A stretch of 39,566 nt of DNA, from contig NZ_JACBGN010000036.1 in the NCBI RefSeq assembly GCF_013401435.1, positions 1 through 39,566 on the forward strand, given 5' to 3'. This stretch comes from Streptomyces sp. BR123. GTDB lineage: Bacteria > Actinomycetota > Actinomycetes > Streptomycetales > Streptomycetaceae. A program made the translations under genes and the position numbers. Shown here piece by piece: positions 14,886-24,997 of the stretch. Every line of letters begins with the position of its first letter. The stretch's first letter is position 1. Below the pieces are notes generated by a model. That model saw only the letters and a program-made list of their open reading frames with translations, searched no databases and was not told the origin of the DNA.

Positions 14886-15191
14886 GGGGATCCTTCCGCG
14901 CAGCCGGGGGAGCACTGTCGGTGATCAATCCAGCACACCGCGTGGATCTTTACAAAAGGCATCCACGGCCGCACCGCGCCTGCTACGTCCCGCCGCCGAA
15001 CGCAGTCCTGAGGGGCCCGCGGCACCGGGGCCGGTTGACGCTCCGTCTACGGGATCGACAGGATGTCCCTCCTGTAGGTGGCGGGCCCGTTCACTCCCAC
15101 GGCGGAGCGCACCGCGATTGCCGGGCGCCGGGTCCGGCCGTCGCCGTGCGCGCCCGCGCGCTCGGACGCGCCCGGCGGTCCTCGGCGGCGG
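14886..15191. other. Intergenic region upstream of the six-gene operon
   Basis: This 306-bp stretch lies between the start of the ThDP gene and the stop of the VOC gene. It holds the inverted repeat listed separately at 14941-14967, next to the AT-rich CTTTACAAAAGG. Further up, ACAGGA/TCCTGT (15058-15063 and 15070-15075) is a six-base dyad. TTGACG (15035-15040) lies 18 bp before CAGGAT on the plus strand, but no plus-strand gene follows. No coding sequence is supported here. Confidence 0.5.
14941..14967. promoter_or_regulatory. Candidate operator (CGTGGAT inverted repeat)
   Basis: CGTGGAT at 14941-14947 and its perfect complement ATCCACG at 14961-14967 flank a 13-bp AT-rich spacer. The half-sites are 20 bp apart centre to centre, two helical turns, as for dimeric regulators. 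The site lies 55-82 bp upstream of the first operon gene, within its likely promoter. No regulator gene is adjacent on either side, so the binding protein is unknown. Confidence 0.5.
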
Positions 15192-15578
15192 TCACGGGCG
15201 GAACCGCAGCGGATGGTCCGCCGGCACCTCCACCACGGCGATGCGCACTCCGTCCGGATCGGCGAGCCACATCTCGATCAGCCCCCACGGCTCCCGCAGC
15301 GGCGGCCGCAGCACCTCGGCCCCCCGCTCCTGCAGCTCCTCGTACGCCGCCTGCGCATCGGCGACCTGGAGCCACAGCCGCATCCCGGGGGCGGGCGGGG
15401 TGCCGGAGCGGCCGGACAGCTCCAGGAAGCCGCCGCCGAGGAAGTAGACCGTGCCGCGCTCCGGGCCGGTGCCGAACTCCCGGTAGACGGCCAGCCCCAG
15501 GACGTCGCCGTAGAAGACCCGCGAACGCTCGGGATCCGTGGGGCGCAGCAGGATCCTGCTGCCCAGTACATGCACCAT
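15192..15578 (-). CDS. VOC (glyoxalase/bleomycin-resistance fold) protein
   Basis: This 128-residue single-module vicinal-oxygen-chelate protein starts MVHVLGSRILLRPTDPERS and contains SRVFYGDVLGLAVYREFG. It then has VYFLGGGFLELSG and ends with WLADPDGVRIAVVEVP, the typical beta-alpha-beta-beta-beta pattern repeated twice. VOC proteins bind a metal or sequester drugs. The E in FLEL and the acidic residues near the end could be ligands, but the His set is incomplete. It is more likely a binding protein or small dioxygenase-like enzyme than glyoxalase I. It is transcribed away from the OhrR gene's end with a decayed WD40 fragment between. The natural ligand is unknown. Confidence 0.88.
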   Translation of the reverse strand: MVHVLGSRILLRPTDPERSRVFYGDVLGLAVYREFGTGPERGTVYFLGGGFLELSGRSGTPPAPGMRLWLQVADAQAAYEELQERGAEVLRPPLREPWGLIEMWLADPDGVRIAVVEVPADHPLRFRP

Positions 15579-15587
15579 GCCGCGAAT

Positions 15588-15920
15588 CTACGCCCGGCCG
15601 CCGGATCCCGTCCGGATCACCGCGGCTGTCGGCAGCCCGACGTGCAGGGCGCCTCGGGCAGGTGCCGCCGCCACGGGTCGCGGTCGCACGGACCGGCCGT
15701 CGCCGCGCACGGGCGGGGCCGCAGGCGCGCCGGACCGGTTTCCCGCGACGCGCACGGTGTTGTCCCGGCCGCCCGTGACCGGAGTGTGGCCGTCCGGGCT
15801 GAACGCGACCGCTTTCACGTCGCTCCGGTGCCCTTTCGGTTCACCGGCCGGGGCGATGCCGCGGGCCGGGTCGGCACGGCGCCACAGGCGCACGACCCCG
15901 TCAGCTCCGGCCTCCGGCGG
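15588..15920 (-). pseudogene. WD40-repeat gene remnant
   Basis: A minus-strand frame with no start of its own reads GADGVVRLWRRADP, then GHRSDVKAVAFSPDGHTPVT and GGRDNTVRV. These are one and a half clear WD40 blades in the style of actinobacterial NACHT/WD40 or kinase/WD40 proteins. The expected Trp after the second VRV is replaced, and the frame then drifts into low-complexity sequence to a stop at 15588. Upstream, the frame runs into the OhrR gene out of phase. This is best seen as the leftover 3' end of a large WD40 gene, with the rest deleted. Confidence 0.7.
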
Positions 15921-15933
15921 CTCCGGCCTCCGG

Positions 15934-16407
15934 TCACACCTCCAGGGCGGCCGCGTCCAGCGCGGCGGTGAGCCGCTGCAGGCGGGTCTGGAGGTCCCGC
16001 ATCTCGTCGAGGTCGAACCCGGTGGCGACGGCGATGCGGCGCGGGATCTCCACCGCGCGGGCGCGCAGCTGCGCACCGGCCTCGGTGAGGACGGCGGAGA
16101 CGGAGCGTTCGTCCTCGGTGCTGCGCTCGCGGTGGATCAGCCCGGCGGCCTCCAGCCGCTTGAGGAGGGGGGAGAGGGTCCCCGAGTCCAGGCGCAGGCG
16201 GTTGCCGAGCTCCTTGACGGGGGTGGTGCCGTGCTCCCAGAGCACCAGCATCACCAGGTACTGGGGGTAGGTCAGGCCGAGGTCCTTGAGGATCACCCGG
16301 TAGACGCCGCCGAAAGCCCGGCTCGCCGCGTTCAGGGCGAAGCAGATCTGGCCGTCCAGGCGGAGGAAGTCCTCGTCGCGGAGGGTGTCGGTGTGCTGCT
16401 CGCTCAT
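15934..16407 (-). CDS. ohrR: OhrR, MarR-family organic hydroperoxide sensor
   Basis: This 157-residue MarR-family repressor has QICFALNAASRAFG near the N-terminus, which places the reactive peroxide-sensing Cys at residue 22. The winged helix covers LTYPQYLVMLVLWEHGTTPV and LGNRLRLDSGTLSPLLKRLE. OhrR releases DNA when this Cys is oxidised by organic hydroperoxides. It is divergent from ohr at 16556, and the intergenic region has a perfect 22-bp palindrome, so the regulatory circuit is complete. It is a single-Cys type or nearly so, because no second Cys is evident. The start is supported by the family's usual N-terminal length. Confidence 0.95.
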   Translation of the reverse strand: MSEQHTDTLRDEDFLRLDGQICFALNAASRAFGGVYRVILKDLGLTYPQYLVMLVLWEHGTTPVKELGNRLRLDSGTLSPLLKRLEAAGLIHRERSTEDERSVSAVLTEAGAQLRARAVEIPRRIAVATGFDLDEMRDLQTRLQRLTAALDAAALEV

Positions 16408-16442
16408 GCGGGTGAGTGTACCGGGGGGGCAGCTTGCGAGTC

Positions 16443-16477
16443 ATTCAGTTGTGCACAACTGAATTGTGTGCTCTAGT
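16443..16477. promoter_or_regulatory. OhrR operator and ohr promoter
   Basis: A perfect 22-bp palindrome spans 16443-16464; its left arm is ATTCAGTTGTG and the right arm its exact complement. TTGTGC (16450-16455), inside the palindrome, can serve as the ohr -35 box. TCTAGT (16472-16477) follows as -10 after 16 bp. Repressor bound here would block RNA polymerase. The site is 36 bp upstream of the ohrR start, so autoregulation is also likely. Confidence 0.85.
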
Positions 16478-16555
16478 GATGTCCGTCGGTCGGACACCCA
16501 CCGCCCGGCACACACGAACCACCACCGCGACACCACCACCGCGAGAGGAACCCCG

Positions 16556-16966
<411 letters not shown>

Positions 16967-16978
16967 CGGCCGGGACCG

Positions 16979-17006
16979 GGCGGCGGCCGTCCCCGCGGCC
17001 GCCGCC
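16979..17006 (+). terminator. Hairpin terminator after ohr
   Basis: GGCGGCGGCCG at 16979-16989 pairs perfectly with CGGCCGCCGCC at 16996-17006 across a six-base loop. It starts 13 bases after the ohr stop. It separates ohr from the CHAD gene. Confidence 0.75.
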
Positions 17007-17161
17007 ACCGTCAGCCGGGCGTCAGCGCCGTGACCCGATCGGGGGCAGTGCCGCCGCCCGGTTTTCGCCACCCCGCCCCCCGGGTAGACCGAGCCCACCA
17101 TGGGCGGCGCCGGCCCGGACCGGCCGGCCGGCGCGCACGCCACCTGGGGGAGGGAACGCTG

Positions 17162-18106
17162 ATGAGGGTGGAGGCCGCAGCGGCCGTCGGCGCGTACGTA
17201 CAGCGGGAACGGGACAGGCTCGTCTCGCGTGAACCGCTCGTGCGCCGGGACCGGCCGGGGGCGGTGAAGGTGATGCGCACCGCCTCGCGCCGACTGCGCA
17301 GCGTCTGGCACGCACTGGACCAGTCGGGCGCACCGGCACCTTCCGCCACGGCACCGGCGGCGGGCACACCCGCGGGCACGGCGCCCCACGCACGACCCGA
17401 CGCACGGTCCGGCGCACGGCCCGATGCACGGTCCGGCGGGCAGCCCGGCGGGCTGCCGGAGGAGTTCACCTGGCTCAACGAACACCTCGGCCGCGTCCGG
17501 CACTTCGACGAGACGGCCCACCGGGTCGCGGCACACGCCCCCATGGCCGGTCGCCCGGCCCGCTGGACGCTGCAGCGCCTGGAGGTGTCGCGCGGCCCGG
17601 CCCGCCGCGAGCTGCTCGCCGTCCTCGACGGGCCCCGCTACCGGGCCCTCGTCGCCGAGCTCGACGCCAGGGCCGACGCCCCGGTCCCGGTGGGCCCGGC
17701 CGGAGGGTTCGGCAACTGGTTCTGCACGGCCTGGCCGGCGCTGGTCGAGGACTTCGCCGCGGCCGCGGCCATCACGGACCCCGAGATCCGGGCGGACGAG
17801 CTGCACGAGGTGCGCAAGGCCGCCAAACCCGTCCTGGACACCGGCCGCAGCGTGGCCCGCGCGTACCCGGGGCTGCTGCGGAGCCCGCTGCGCGTCCTCG
17901 GCGCGCTCCACGACGCGCTCGGCGAGCACCAGGACAGCACCGTCTGCCGTCGCACGGTCACACCGTGGCTCGACGAGGCGCCGGACGCCGAAGTCCGGGA
18001 CGCACTGCGCGAGCTGGCGGAGCACGAGCACGCCGCTGCCGCCGCCGTCGAGTCGCGCCTGGCCGTCCTGCACCGCGAACTCGCAGGGCTGAGCCCCGGC
18101 CGTTGA
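17162..18106 (+). CDS. CHAD domain protein
   Basis: This is a 314-residue CHAD (conserved histidine alpha-helical domain) protein. CHAD domains bind inorganic polyphosphate through basic helix faces. The conserved pieces are [17 protein letters not shown] near residues 37-53, [18 protein letters not shown] and [18 protein letters not shown], giving a duplicated set of basic helices. Between the first two is an Ala/Pro/Gly-rich insert at about residues 55-98, with DNA-level duplication around [13 protein letters not shown]. This insert is unusual within the domain. No CYTH domain is fused. The ATG follows GGGAGGGA. No polyphosphate kinase gene is nearby, so its partner is not visible. Confidence 0.9.
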   Translation: MRVEAAAAVGAYVQRERDRLVSREPLVRRDRPGAVKVMRTASRRLRSVWHALDQSGAPAPSATAPAAGTPAGTAPHARPDARSGARPDARSGGQPGGLPEEFTWLNEHLGRVRHFDETAHRVAAHAPMAGRPARWTLQRLEVSRGPARRELLAVLDGPRYRALVAELDARADAPVPVGPAGGFGNWFCTAWPALVEDFAAAAAITDPEIRADELHEVRKAAKPVLDTGRSVARAYPGLLRSPLRVLGALHDALGEHQDSTVCRRTVTPWLDEAPDAEVRDALRELAEHEHAAAAAVESRLAVLHRELAGLSPGR

Positions 18107-18270
18107 CCCGCGACCGCCGGTCCCGAACCGCCCGGGGCGCGGGGGAAGAGGGCCGGGGGGATGGCGCCGCCGAGCGGGAATACGGCCGGGGGCCGCCTGT
18201 GCGGGCACGGTCCGGGGACGACACAATGACCGGTGTTGTTCTCTTTGGACCAGTACGGAGGAGCCGGCAC

Positions 18271-19911
<1,641 letters not shown>

Positions 19912-20057
19912 CTCCCCGCCCTCTCCCTCCGCACCCTCCGCGCCCGCCCGCCGGGACGTCCGTACGTCCGTCGGGGCGTCCGAAAACCGACCGTCACCGT
20001 CCCGCCCCCGCCTAGGGTGGCGGCCCGGACCGGAGGCGGGCGCGGAGGGAGCAGCCC

Positions 20058-21302
20058 ATGCGGGGTGGCAGGGTCGCGGTGGTCGGCGGGAGCATCGCGG
20101 GCTGTGCGTTCGCCTCGGCGTCCGCCCGCGCCGGCGCGGACGAGGTGTCCGTGCTCGAACGCACCCGGGGCCGCCTCGCGGACCGCGGCGTCGGGCTGTG
20201 CATCCACGACGACCGGGCCGCCGAACTGACCGCGACCGGCGCACTGCCCGCCGGGATCCGCGCGCACCCCCTGGCCCGCCGCCGGTGGCTGGTCCGGGAC
20301 GACGCGGCCGGCCCGGCCGGGCGGGTGTTCTGGGAGCAGCCGTTCCCCTTCCACTCCCACCACTGGGGCCTGCTGTGGCGCGGGCTCCGCGAGGCCACCC
20401 CGCGGTCGGTGGTCTACCGGCAGGGCGCGGCCGTGACCGGCGTCGCCGACGCGTCGGACGCGTCCGACGCGCCTGGCGCAGCCGGCGGGCAGGCCGAGGT
20501 ACGGCTGGCGGACGGCACCGTCGAACCGTACGACCTGGTGGTCGGCGCCGACGGCTACCGGTCCGTGGTGCGCGAGGCCGTCTGCCCCGACCACCTGCCG
20601 CAGTACGCCGGGTACGTCTGCTGGCGCGGCAACCTCGACGCCGCGCGGCTCCCCGCGGCCGGAGCCGGCACCTGGCCCTCCGACACGGTCGCCACCGTCT
20701 GCTTCCCTGGCGGCAGCTGCGTGGTGTACCGCATCCCCGGCCCGGACGGGCTCCGGGTCAACTGGGTCCTGTACGCCACGCCCCCGCAGGCCGGCCGCCT
20801 GCCCTACGACGACCCCACCAGCTTCCCGCCCGGCCGTGTCACGGAGCAGCTCACCGCCCACCTCCGCGAGGTCCTGGACCGGCGGTTCCCGCCGTACTGG
20901 GCCCGGGTCCTGGGCCTGACCGAACCCGGTGACATCCACGTCCAGCCGATCTACGACCTCGCCACCGACCGCATCACCGCCGGACGGCTGCTGCTCGCCG
21001 GGGACGCGGCGAGCGTGGTGCGCCCCCACAACACCAGCGGCGCCGCCAAGGCCCTCCAGGACGCCACCGCGTTCGAGGCTGCCTGGCGGGGCGCCGGGTC
21101 CTGGGCGGAGCTGCTGTCGGCGTACCGGGCGTCCCGTGGGGCGGCGGGCCGGGAGCTGGTGGCGCTGGCGCGCCGGCTGGGCCGGGCCCAGGTGGAGCGG
21201 ACCCCCGCCTGGGCGGAGATGGACGGCCGGGCGGCCGGGGCGTGGTGGCAGGCCCAGCTCGCCGGTGCCGCGGACATCGGCGGCCGCGCCATGCCCCCCT
21301 GA
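20058..21302 (+). CDS. FAD-dependent aromatic-ring monooxygenase-like protein
   Basis: This 414-residue flavoprotein monooxygenase has the three expected motifs. VAVVGGSIAGC at the N-terminus is the dinucleotide fold, DLVVGADGYRSVVRE in the middle is the DG motif, and RLLLAGDAASVVRPHNTSG is the GD motif binding the ribityl phosphate. The sequence style recalls 2,6-dihydroxypyridine 3-hydroxylase-like enzymes, which hydroxylate aromatic or heteroaromatic rings using NAD(P)H. The ATG follows GGAGGGAGC. A short Asp/Ala/Ser repeat at VADASDASDAPGAAG is encoded by repeated GACGCGTCG. It stands between pgm and SRAP without pathway neighbours, so no substrate can be proposed. Confidence 0.88.
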   Translation: MRGGRVAVVGGSIAGCAFASASARAGADEVSVLERTRGRLADRGVGLCIHDDRAAELTATGALPAGIRAHPLARRRWLVRDDAAGPAGRVFWEQPFPFHSHHWGLLWRGLREATPRSVVYRQGAAVTGVADASDASDAPGAAGGQAEVRLADGTVEPYDLVVGADGYRSVVREAVCPDHLPQYAGYVCWRGNLDAARLPAAGAGTWPSDTVATVCFPGGSCVVYRIPGPDGLRVNWVLYATPPQAGRLPYDDPTSFPPGRVTEQLTAHLREVLDRRFPPYWARVLGLTEPGDIHVQPIYDLATDRITAGRLLLAGDAASVVRPHNTSGAAKALQDATAFEAAWRGAGSWAELLSAYRASRGAAGRELVALARRLGRAQVERTPAWAEMDGRAAGAWWQAQLAGAADIGGRAMPP

Positions 21303-21303
21303 C

Positions 21304-21378
21304 CGCCGCGTGCCGCCTGCCGCGTGCCGCCTGGCGCCTGCCGCGTGCCGCCTGGCGCGTGCCTCCTGCTCCTGCTCC
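21304..21378. repeat. Degenerate heptanucleotide tandem array (TGCCGCC type)
   Basis: About nine 7-bp units run from 21304, each a variant of TGCCGCC, TGCCGCG, TGGCGCC or TGGCGCG, and the array decays into two TGCTCC hexamers at 21367-21378. It begins two bases after the stop of the FAD monooxygenase. It resembles the GGCGGTC array at 8884 in unit length and position, but not in sequence. Confidence 0.85.
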
Positions 21379-21396
21379 TGCGCGGAGCCGATTCCC

Positions 21397-21484
21397 CACC
21401 CTGCCCCTTCCCGAAACCGGGGCTCTGCGCCGGACCCCGTTCCGGGCGCTTCGCGCCCCTGCGCTCAAACGCCGCGCGGGCTGG
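21397..21484. repeat. Streptomyces-type interspersed intergenic repeat
   Basis: The stretch with CTTCCCGAAACCGGGGCTC, then GGACCCCGTTCC and GCTCAAACGCCGCGCGGGCT, matches a non-coding element that I recall as very common between genes in Streptomyces. It contains short GGGC/GCCC dyads around 21445-21458. Together with the preceding array and the bases up to 21710, it makes a 408-bp gap with no gene I can support. Confidence 0.6.
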
Positions 21485-21710
21485 TTTTCCGGTCTCGCGG
21501 AAAGCACCCCCGCGCGGGATGCGCGCGGCTGGACTGTCCGCGGCGGCGGACCTCGGCATACGCTGGAGGCGGCGGCCGCCTGCGGTGAGCGGCCCGGGCG
21601 GTCGCCCCGGCGGCTGCGGGCACGTACCCCTCCTTGTTCCCCGCGCCCGCGGCGCCGGACGCGGGCGTACGTGCGCCGGCCGCGGCAGCCGAGGTGGCAC
21701 AGTGGGTGCC

Positions 21711-22451
21711 ATGTGCGGACGCTATGCCTCATCCCGTGCCCCCGAGGACCTCGCCGGCCTGTTCGACGCGGCCTGGGACCCCCGGGAGACGCTCGCGCCG
21801 AGCTGGAACGTCGCCCCCACCGACCCGGTCTGGGCCGTCCTGGAGCGACCCGACCGCGCCCAGGGCACGGGTACGCCCGAGCGCCGGCTCCGTACTCTGC
21901 GCTGGGGCCTGGTCCCCTCCTGGGCGAAGGACGCCTCCGGCGGCGCCCGGATGATCAACGCACGGATGGAGACGGTCCACGAGAAGCCGGCCTACCGCCG
22001 CGCCTTCACCCGCCGCCGCTGCCTTCTGCCCGCCGACGGCTTCTACGAGTGGCAGCCGGTGCCCGCCACCGCCACGGCGAAGGCGTACAAGCAGCCGTAC
22101 TTCATCGCCCCCGAGAACGCCTCGGTGCTGGCCATGGCCGGACTGTATGAGTTCTGGCGCGACCCGGCGGTCACCGACGAGGACGACCCGGACGCCTGGC
22201 TCGCCACCGCCACGATCATCACCACCGAGGCGGTCGACGCGGCCGGCCGGATCCATCCGCGCATGCCGCTCGCCCTGGACCCCGGCGACTACGAGGCCTG
22301 GCTCGACCCCGCCCACCAGGACGTGCACGCCCTGCGCGCCCTGCTCCACACTCCGGCGGACGGCCGGCTGGAGGTCCGCCCCGTCTCCACCGCCGTCAAC
22401 AGCGTCCGCAACAACGGCCCCCGGCTCGTCGAACCCGTCCCCGAACCCTGA
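21711..22451 (+). CDS. SRAP family abasic-site processing protein (HMCES/YedK)
   Basis: This 246-residue SRAP protein binds abasic sites in single-stranded DNA and links to them through its N-terminal cysteine as a protective thiazolidine. The start MCGRYASSR exposes Cys2 after Met removal, as the mechanism needs. SWNVAPTDPV supplies the conserved Asn, LPADGFYEW the active-site Glu, and IHPRMPLALDP the active-site His. ARMINARMETVHEKPAYRR is the DNA-binding segment. The ribosome site is weak, but Cys2 fixes the start. It ends only nine bases from the convergent AnmK gene. PolX, another DNA repair protein, is 11 kb away and unlinked. Complete and apparently functional. Confidence 0.95.
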   Translation: MCGRYASSRAPEDLAGLFDAAWDPRETLAPSWNVAPTDPVWAVLERPDRAQGTGTPERRLRTLRWGLVPSWAKDASGGARMINARMETVHEKPAYRRAFTRRRCLLPADGFYEWQPVPATATAKAYKQPYFIAPENASVLAMAGLYEFWRDPAVTDEDDPDAWLATATIITTEAVDAAGRIHPRMPLALDPGDYEAWLDPAHQDVHALRALLHTPADGRLEVRPVSTAVNSVRNNGPRLVEPVPEP

Positions 22452-22460
22452 CCCCGAAGC

Positions 22461-23690
22461 TCACGGTTCCCGCACCACCAGCGCCCGCGGTGCTCGGGCC
22501 GGGGGCGCGGGCAGCCGGAGCGGGCGCCGGCCCGGGGTCAGCGAGCCCAGCACCCGCGGCCCGCCGGCCCCGGTGCACCCCGGGGCGTTGCCGGGCAGGC
22601 CGTGCAGTGTGAGGTAGCCGAGGACGGCGAACGCGTAGGCCTCCTTCGCCGCCGCGGGCAGACCCAGCTCCTCCGAGCCGCGCACGGCCGTGCTCCCCGC
22701 GAGCTCCTCGCGGAGCATCCCCATCAGCACCGGGTTGCGGACCCCTCCGCCCGACGCGAAGACCTCGGTGGCCCCCAGCGGGCGCAGCGCCCCCGCCACC
22801 GTACGGGCGGTCAGCCGCGTCAGCGTGGCCACGAGGTCCTGCGGCGAGGGCGCCGGCCCCGTGCAACCGGCCAGGACGGCCCGCAGGTAGCCCGCGTGGA
22901 ACAGCTCCTTCCCGGTGGTCCGGGGCGGCGGCAGCCGGTAGTACGGCTCCGCGAGCAGCCGTTCCAGCAGCGGCTCGTGGACCCGACCGGCGGCGGCGAG
23001 GGCACCGCCCTCGTCGTACGCGAGCCGCCCGCCGGTCAGGTCCCGGACCGCGGCGTCGACGAGCGCGTTGCCCGGCCCGGTGTCGAACGCCAGGGGCTCG
23101 CCGCGGGACGGCAGCACCGTGAGGTTGGCGATGCCCCCGATGTTCAGCGCGGCGGGCACTCCGGGCCGCCCCCTCATCAGCATCAGGTCGACCAGGCTCA
23201 CCAGCGGCGCGCCCTGCCCGCCCGCCGCCACGTCCCGCGGCCGGAACCCGGAGACCACGGCGCAGCCGCCGGCCTCGGCGATCCAGGCGGGCTCACCCAG
23301 CTGGAGGGTGCCGTGCACCCGGCCGGCCTCGGCCCAGTGGAACACCGTCTGCCCGTGCGAGGCGACCAGCTCGGCCCGCCCGGCGCACAGTTCGCGGTCT
23401 GCCCGGACCGCCGCGGAGGCGAAGGCCTGCCCGATGCGCGTGTCCAGGCGGCACACCTCGGCCAGGGTGGTGCGGGCGGGCGGCAGGGCGGCTGCGAGGG
23501 CGCTGCGGACCTCGTCCGGGTACGGGTCGCTGACCATGCCCAGCGGCGTCAGGTGCAGGGTGGTGCCGCCGTCTCCGGTTCCGTCCCCGCTTCGGTCCCC
23601 GGCTCCGTCGGCGCCGGACAGTTCCAGGTCGGCGGCGGCGGCGTCGATGGCGTCGTAAGAGGTGCCCGACATCAGCCCGATCACCCTCAT
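22461..23690 (-). CDS. anmK: Anhydro-N-acetylmuramic acid kinase
   Basis: This 409-residue AnmK phosphorylates 1,6-anhydro-MurNAc with ring opening to MurNAc-6-phosphate during cell-wall recycling. IGLMSGTSYDAID at the N-terminus is the phosphate-1 loop. VASHGQTVFHW, PAALNIGGIANLTVLP, AFDTGPGNALVD and FASGGGVRNPVLMGML follow in family order. About 30 extra Gly/Pro/Arg-rich residues extend the C-terminus. A Gly/Asp-rich insert (about residues 25-43) is unusual. The ATG overlaps the stop of the MHS-type transporter gene (ATGA), so the two are translationally coupled. This suggests that the transporter brings in the sugar. The convergent SRAP gene is nine bases away. Confidence 0.94.
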   Translation of the reverse strand: MRVIGLMSGTSYDAIDAAAADLELSGADGAGDRSGDGTGDGGTTLHLTPLGMVSDPYPDEVRSALAAALPPARTTLAEVCRLDTRIGQAFASAAVRADRELCAGRAELVASHGQTVFHWAEAGRVHGTLQLGEPAWIAEAGGCAVVSGFRPRDVAAGGQGAPLVSLVDLMLMRGRPGVPAALNIGGIANLTVLPSRGEPLAFDTGPGNALVDAAVRDLTGGRLAYDEGGALAAAGRVHEPLLERLLAEPYYRLPPPRTTGKELFHAGYLRAVLAGCTGPAPSPQDLVATLTRLTARTVAGALRPLGATEVFASGGGVRNPVLMGMLREELAGSTAVRGSEELGLPAAAKEAYAFAVLGYLTLHGLPGNAPGCTGAGGPRVLGSLTPGRRPLRLPAPPARAPRALVVREP

Positions 23691-24997
23691 CGCAGGGCCT
23701 CCTTGTGGTCCGAGCCGCCCAGCGTCAGCAGTGCGGCGGCGCTCACCGCGCACGCCCCGGCCGCGTAGTAGGCGGGTACGTCCGGGCTGCCCGTCCGGGC
23801 GGTCAGCGCGGTGATGACGAGGCCCGCACACCCGGAGAACACGGCGTTGGCCAGGGCATAGGCCACGCCCAGGCCCGTGCAGCGGATCCGGCGCGGGAAC
23901 ATCTCGGCGAGCATGGCCGGCCCCGGCCCGGCCAGCAGGCCGACCAGCGCCCCGGCGAGCAGCACCGCCCCGGCTTTGGCCCCCGGCCCCGCCGCGGGCG
24001 ACTGCAGCAGGCGGAGCAGCGGGAGGGCGAGCAGGACCACCGACAGGGCGCCGAAGACCATCACCGGGCGCCGACCGATCCGGTCGCTGAGGGCCCCGGC
24101 GGGCAGGATGGCCGCCGCGAAGCCGAGGTTGGCGAGGGCCGTGGCGAGGAGGGCGTCACGTACGGAGGTGCCGAGGACGGCCTGCAGGTGGGTGGGCAGG
24201 ACGACGAGGAAGGTGTAGCCGGCCGCCGACCAGCCCATGACCCGGCCGATGCCGAGCACGACGGCGTGCACCACGCCGGCCCCGTCCGGCCCGCCGGCGG
24301 GCCGGGGCCCGGGGGCCGGGTCGGGGAGCGGCGGCTCCACCACCCCGGTGCGCAGCCACAGCGCCACCGCGCCGAGCGGCAGGGCCAGCAGGAACGGGAT
24401 CCGCCACCCCCACCCGTACAGGGCCTCGGCGGGCAGGGCGGTCGCCAGGGCGGCGGCCGTGCCGGCCCCGGCCAGCAGGCCGAGCGCGACGGTGAAGGAC
24501 TGGAACGCGCCGTGCAGGCCGCGCCGGCCCGCGGGCGCGTGCTCCGTCATCAGGGAGACCGCACCGCCGAACTCGCCGCCCGCCGACAGCCCTTGCAGCA
24601 CCCGCAGGACCGTCAGCAGGACGGGGGCGGCCGCGCCGATCGCGTCCCGGGTCGGCAGCAGCCCGATCGCCGTGGTGGCGAGGGTCATGACGGTGACGGA
24701 CGCGACGAGGGCGGGCCGGCGGCCGGCGCGGTCGCCGAGCCGCCCGAACAGCAGCGCGCCGATGGGCCGGAAGAAGAAGGCCAGCGCGAACGAGGCGTAC
24801 GTCGCGACGAGCGCCCCGGCCCCGCCGGCCGGGCCGCCGGTGGCGAAGAAGTTGTGCGCGATGACCGTGACCAGGCAGCCGTAGACACCGAACTCGTACC
24901 ACTCGACGAGGTTGCCGACGCTCCCGGCGAGCAGCGCCCGCCGGGGGCGGGCGGTACGGGCGCCGGCGCCCGCCGGATGCAGTTCGAGAGGGCTCAC
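23687..24997 (-). CDS. MFS transporter, metabolite:H+ symporter (MHS) type
   Basis: This 436-residue protein has twelve predicted membrane helices. The family start SVGNLVEWYEFGVYG matches the MHS signature (N-x-x-EWY-D/E-F). RLGDRAGRRPALV in the first loop and LSDRIGRRPVMVF in the equivalent second-half loop are the MFS motifs, and RVLQGLSAGGEFGG is typical of ProP/KgtP/ShiA-like symporters. The GTG at 24997 is the only good start. Its ribosome site is in a 9-bp stem with codons 2-5. It overlaps anmK by four bases. Import of anhydro-MurNAc or a related wall fragment is inferred from this coupling; known MHS members carry small organic acids and osmolytes. Confidence 0.92.
   Translation of the reverse strand: MSPLELHPAGAGARTARPRRALLAGSVGNLVEWYEFGVYGCLVTVIAHNFFATGGPAGGAGALVATYASFALAFFFRPIGALLFGRLGDRAGRRPALVASVTVMTLATTAIGLLPTRDAIGAAAPVLLTVLRVLQGLSAGGEFGGAVSLMTEHAPAGRRGLHGAFQSFTVALGLLAGAGTAAALATALPAEALYGWGWRIPFLLALPLGAVALWLRTGVVEPPLPDPAPGPRPAGGPDGAGVVHAVVLGIGRVMGWSAAGYTFLVVLPTHLQAVLGTSVRDALLATALANLGFAAAILPAGALSDRIGRRPVMVFGALSVVLLALPLLRLLQSPAAGPGAKAGAVLLAGALVGLLAGPGPAMLAEMFPRRIRCTGLGVAYALANAVFSGCAGLVITALTARTGSPDVPAYYAAGACAVSAAALLTLGGSDHKEALR

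Noticed and set aside
15035..15064. Plus-strand TTGACG/CAGGAT promoter
   Set aside because: No plus-strand gene follows for 1.5 kb and the VOC gene is antisense, so it may be chance.
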